The position numbers were made by a program, and so were the translations under genes. Shown here in pieces: positions 20,525 through 20,907 of a stretch of DNA of 20,907 bases. Every line of letters starts with the position of its first letter. The stretch's first letter is position 1. A model generated the notes under the pieces. It did no database searches, was not told the origin of the DNA, and worked only from the letters and a program-made list of their open reading frames with translations. Source of the DNA: Fimenecus sp045632525 (lineage in GTDB: Bacteria > Bacillota > Clostridia > Oscillospirales > Acutalibacteraceae); NCBI GenBank assembly GCA_045632525.1, contig JAZQWV010000077.1:1-20907 (forward strand), written 5' to 3'.

Positions 20525-20907
20525 ATGTTACCTCCAATTATTGAATTTTTAAAAGACAAAAGAGTGCTTATTCTGGGATTCGGCAGAGAAGGTAAAAGCA
20601 CATACAATTATATAAGGAAATATCTGCCTGAAAAAATGCTCGGCATAGGTGACGGCAGAGAGCAAAAAATCGACGATGAAAATGTCCAGTATTTCTGTGG
20701 TGAAGATTATCTTTCACATATCGGAAAATTTGATATTGTAATGAAAAGCCCGGGTATTTCATTTGTGAATGTGGATGTTCCAGAAAATATTTATGTTACT
20801 TGTCAGACAGATTTGTTTTTAAAATTTGCACCTTGCAAGAAAATTGGTGTAACAGGTTCAAAGGGCAAAACAACAACATCAACTCTCACATATAAAATGC
20901 TTTGTGC
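20525..20907 (+). CDS. murD: UDP-N-acetylmuramoyl-L-alanine--D-glutamate ligase (MurD), 5' part
   Basis: Adds D-glutamate to UDP-MurNAc-L-Ala in the cytoplasm. About 127 codons are present; the gene runs off the window. AAGGAG (20510-20515) precedes the ATG by nine bases. The N-terminal Rossmann-like domain shows VLILGFGREGKSTYNY, then VMKSPGISF, the usual substrate-domain signature. The ATP-binding P loop VTGSKGKTTTST begins the central domain. The GFGREGKS and KSPGI motifs favour MurD over MurC, MurE or MurF. The P loop has Ser-Lys where most MurD have Thr-Asn or Thr-Lys. With murA it makes a second peptidoglycan-precursor gene in this window, in a separate transcription unit divergent from the EF-G-like gene. 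Confidence 0.88.
   Translation, partial: MLPPIIEFLKDKRVLILGFGREGKSTYNYIRKYLPEKMLGIGDGREQKIDDENVQYFCGEDYLSHIGKFDIVMKSPGISFVNVDVPENIYVTCQTDLFLKFAPCKKIGVTGSKGKTTTSTLTYKMLC

Overview
This is a low-GC stretch of a bacterial chromosome. The gene set points to a spore-forming member of the Clostridia, plausibly a gut Oscillospiraceae/Ruminococcaceae-type lineage. Evidence for this: a SpoVAC protein and a SpoIIQ-like M23 protein (sporulation), a sensory-type [FeFe]-hydrogenase gene followed by DRTGG and PHP genes, a Firmicutes-type LexA with a GAAC-N4-GTTY box, strong AGGAGG-type ribosome binding sites and threonine-rich linkers. The family-level placement is inference. I see no tRNA, rRNA, CRISPR array, transposase or prophage gene.

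Layout. 1-2332 (+): three translationally overlapping genes, a HydS-like hydrogenase homologue, a DRTGG protein and a PHP-domain protein. 2333-2852: an AT-rich membrane-protein gene framed by perfect 28-bp inverted repeats. 2998-4206 (-): a SpoIIQ-like M23 protein, then a 4'-phosphopantetheinyl transferase. 4207-4552 is the only gene-free stretch over 300 bases. It holds a candidate small RNA (- strand, C-rich, with an intrinsic terminator) and the lexA promoter with an SOS box. 4553-5143 (+): lexA. 5189-9039 (-): a five-gene operon with one good sigma-A promoter: aldose-1-epimerase-like, HAD phosphatase, rarA, dCMP deaminase, YfbR-type 5'-deoxynucleotidase. 9321-15683 (+): murA, then walJ-rlmH, then a response regulator/histidine kinase/HtrA set, which is a rearranged relative of the Bacillus walRK-walJ-htrC-rlmH neighbourhood. 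15718-16161 (-): an isolated spoVAC. 16345-17587 (+): a YiiX/YebB-type permuted papain-fold hydrolase and a Thr-rich lipoprotein. 17611-18145: a divergent pair, a small four-cysteine protein and an XRE regulator, sharing a 24-bp-spaced inverted-repeat operator. 18239-20305 (-): an EF-G paralogue with eroded G motifs. 20525-end (+): the 5' part of murD.

Themes. Cell-envelope genes dominate (murA, murD, the Wal-like two-component system with HtrA, NlpC/P60-type hydrolase, M23). Next to them lies a genome-maintenance and dNTP-pool group (lexA, rarA, dCMP deaminase, YfbR). Convergent gene ends are closed by strong intrinsic terminators. Two of them also carry the same composite intergenic repeat: a GGGGCG-type palindrome followed by NNYTTGC heptads.

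The most interesting unexplained items are the candidate sRNA upstream of lexA, the XRE/four-cysteine divergent module with its operators, the inverted-repeat-framed membrane gene, the degenerate EF-G, and the similar promoter-to-Shine-Dalgarno arrangement in front of the two sporulation genes.
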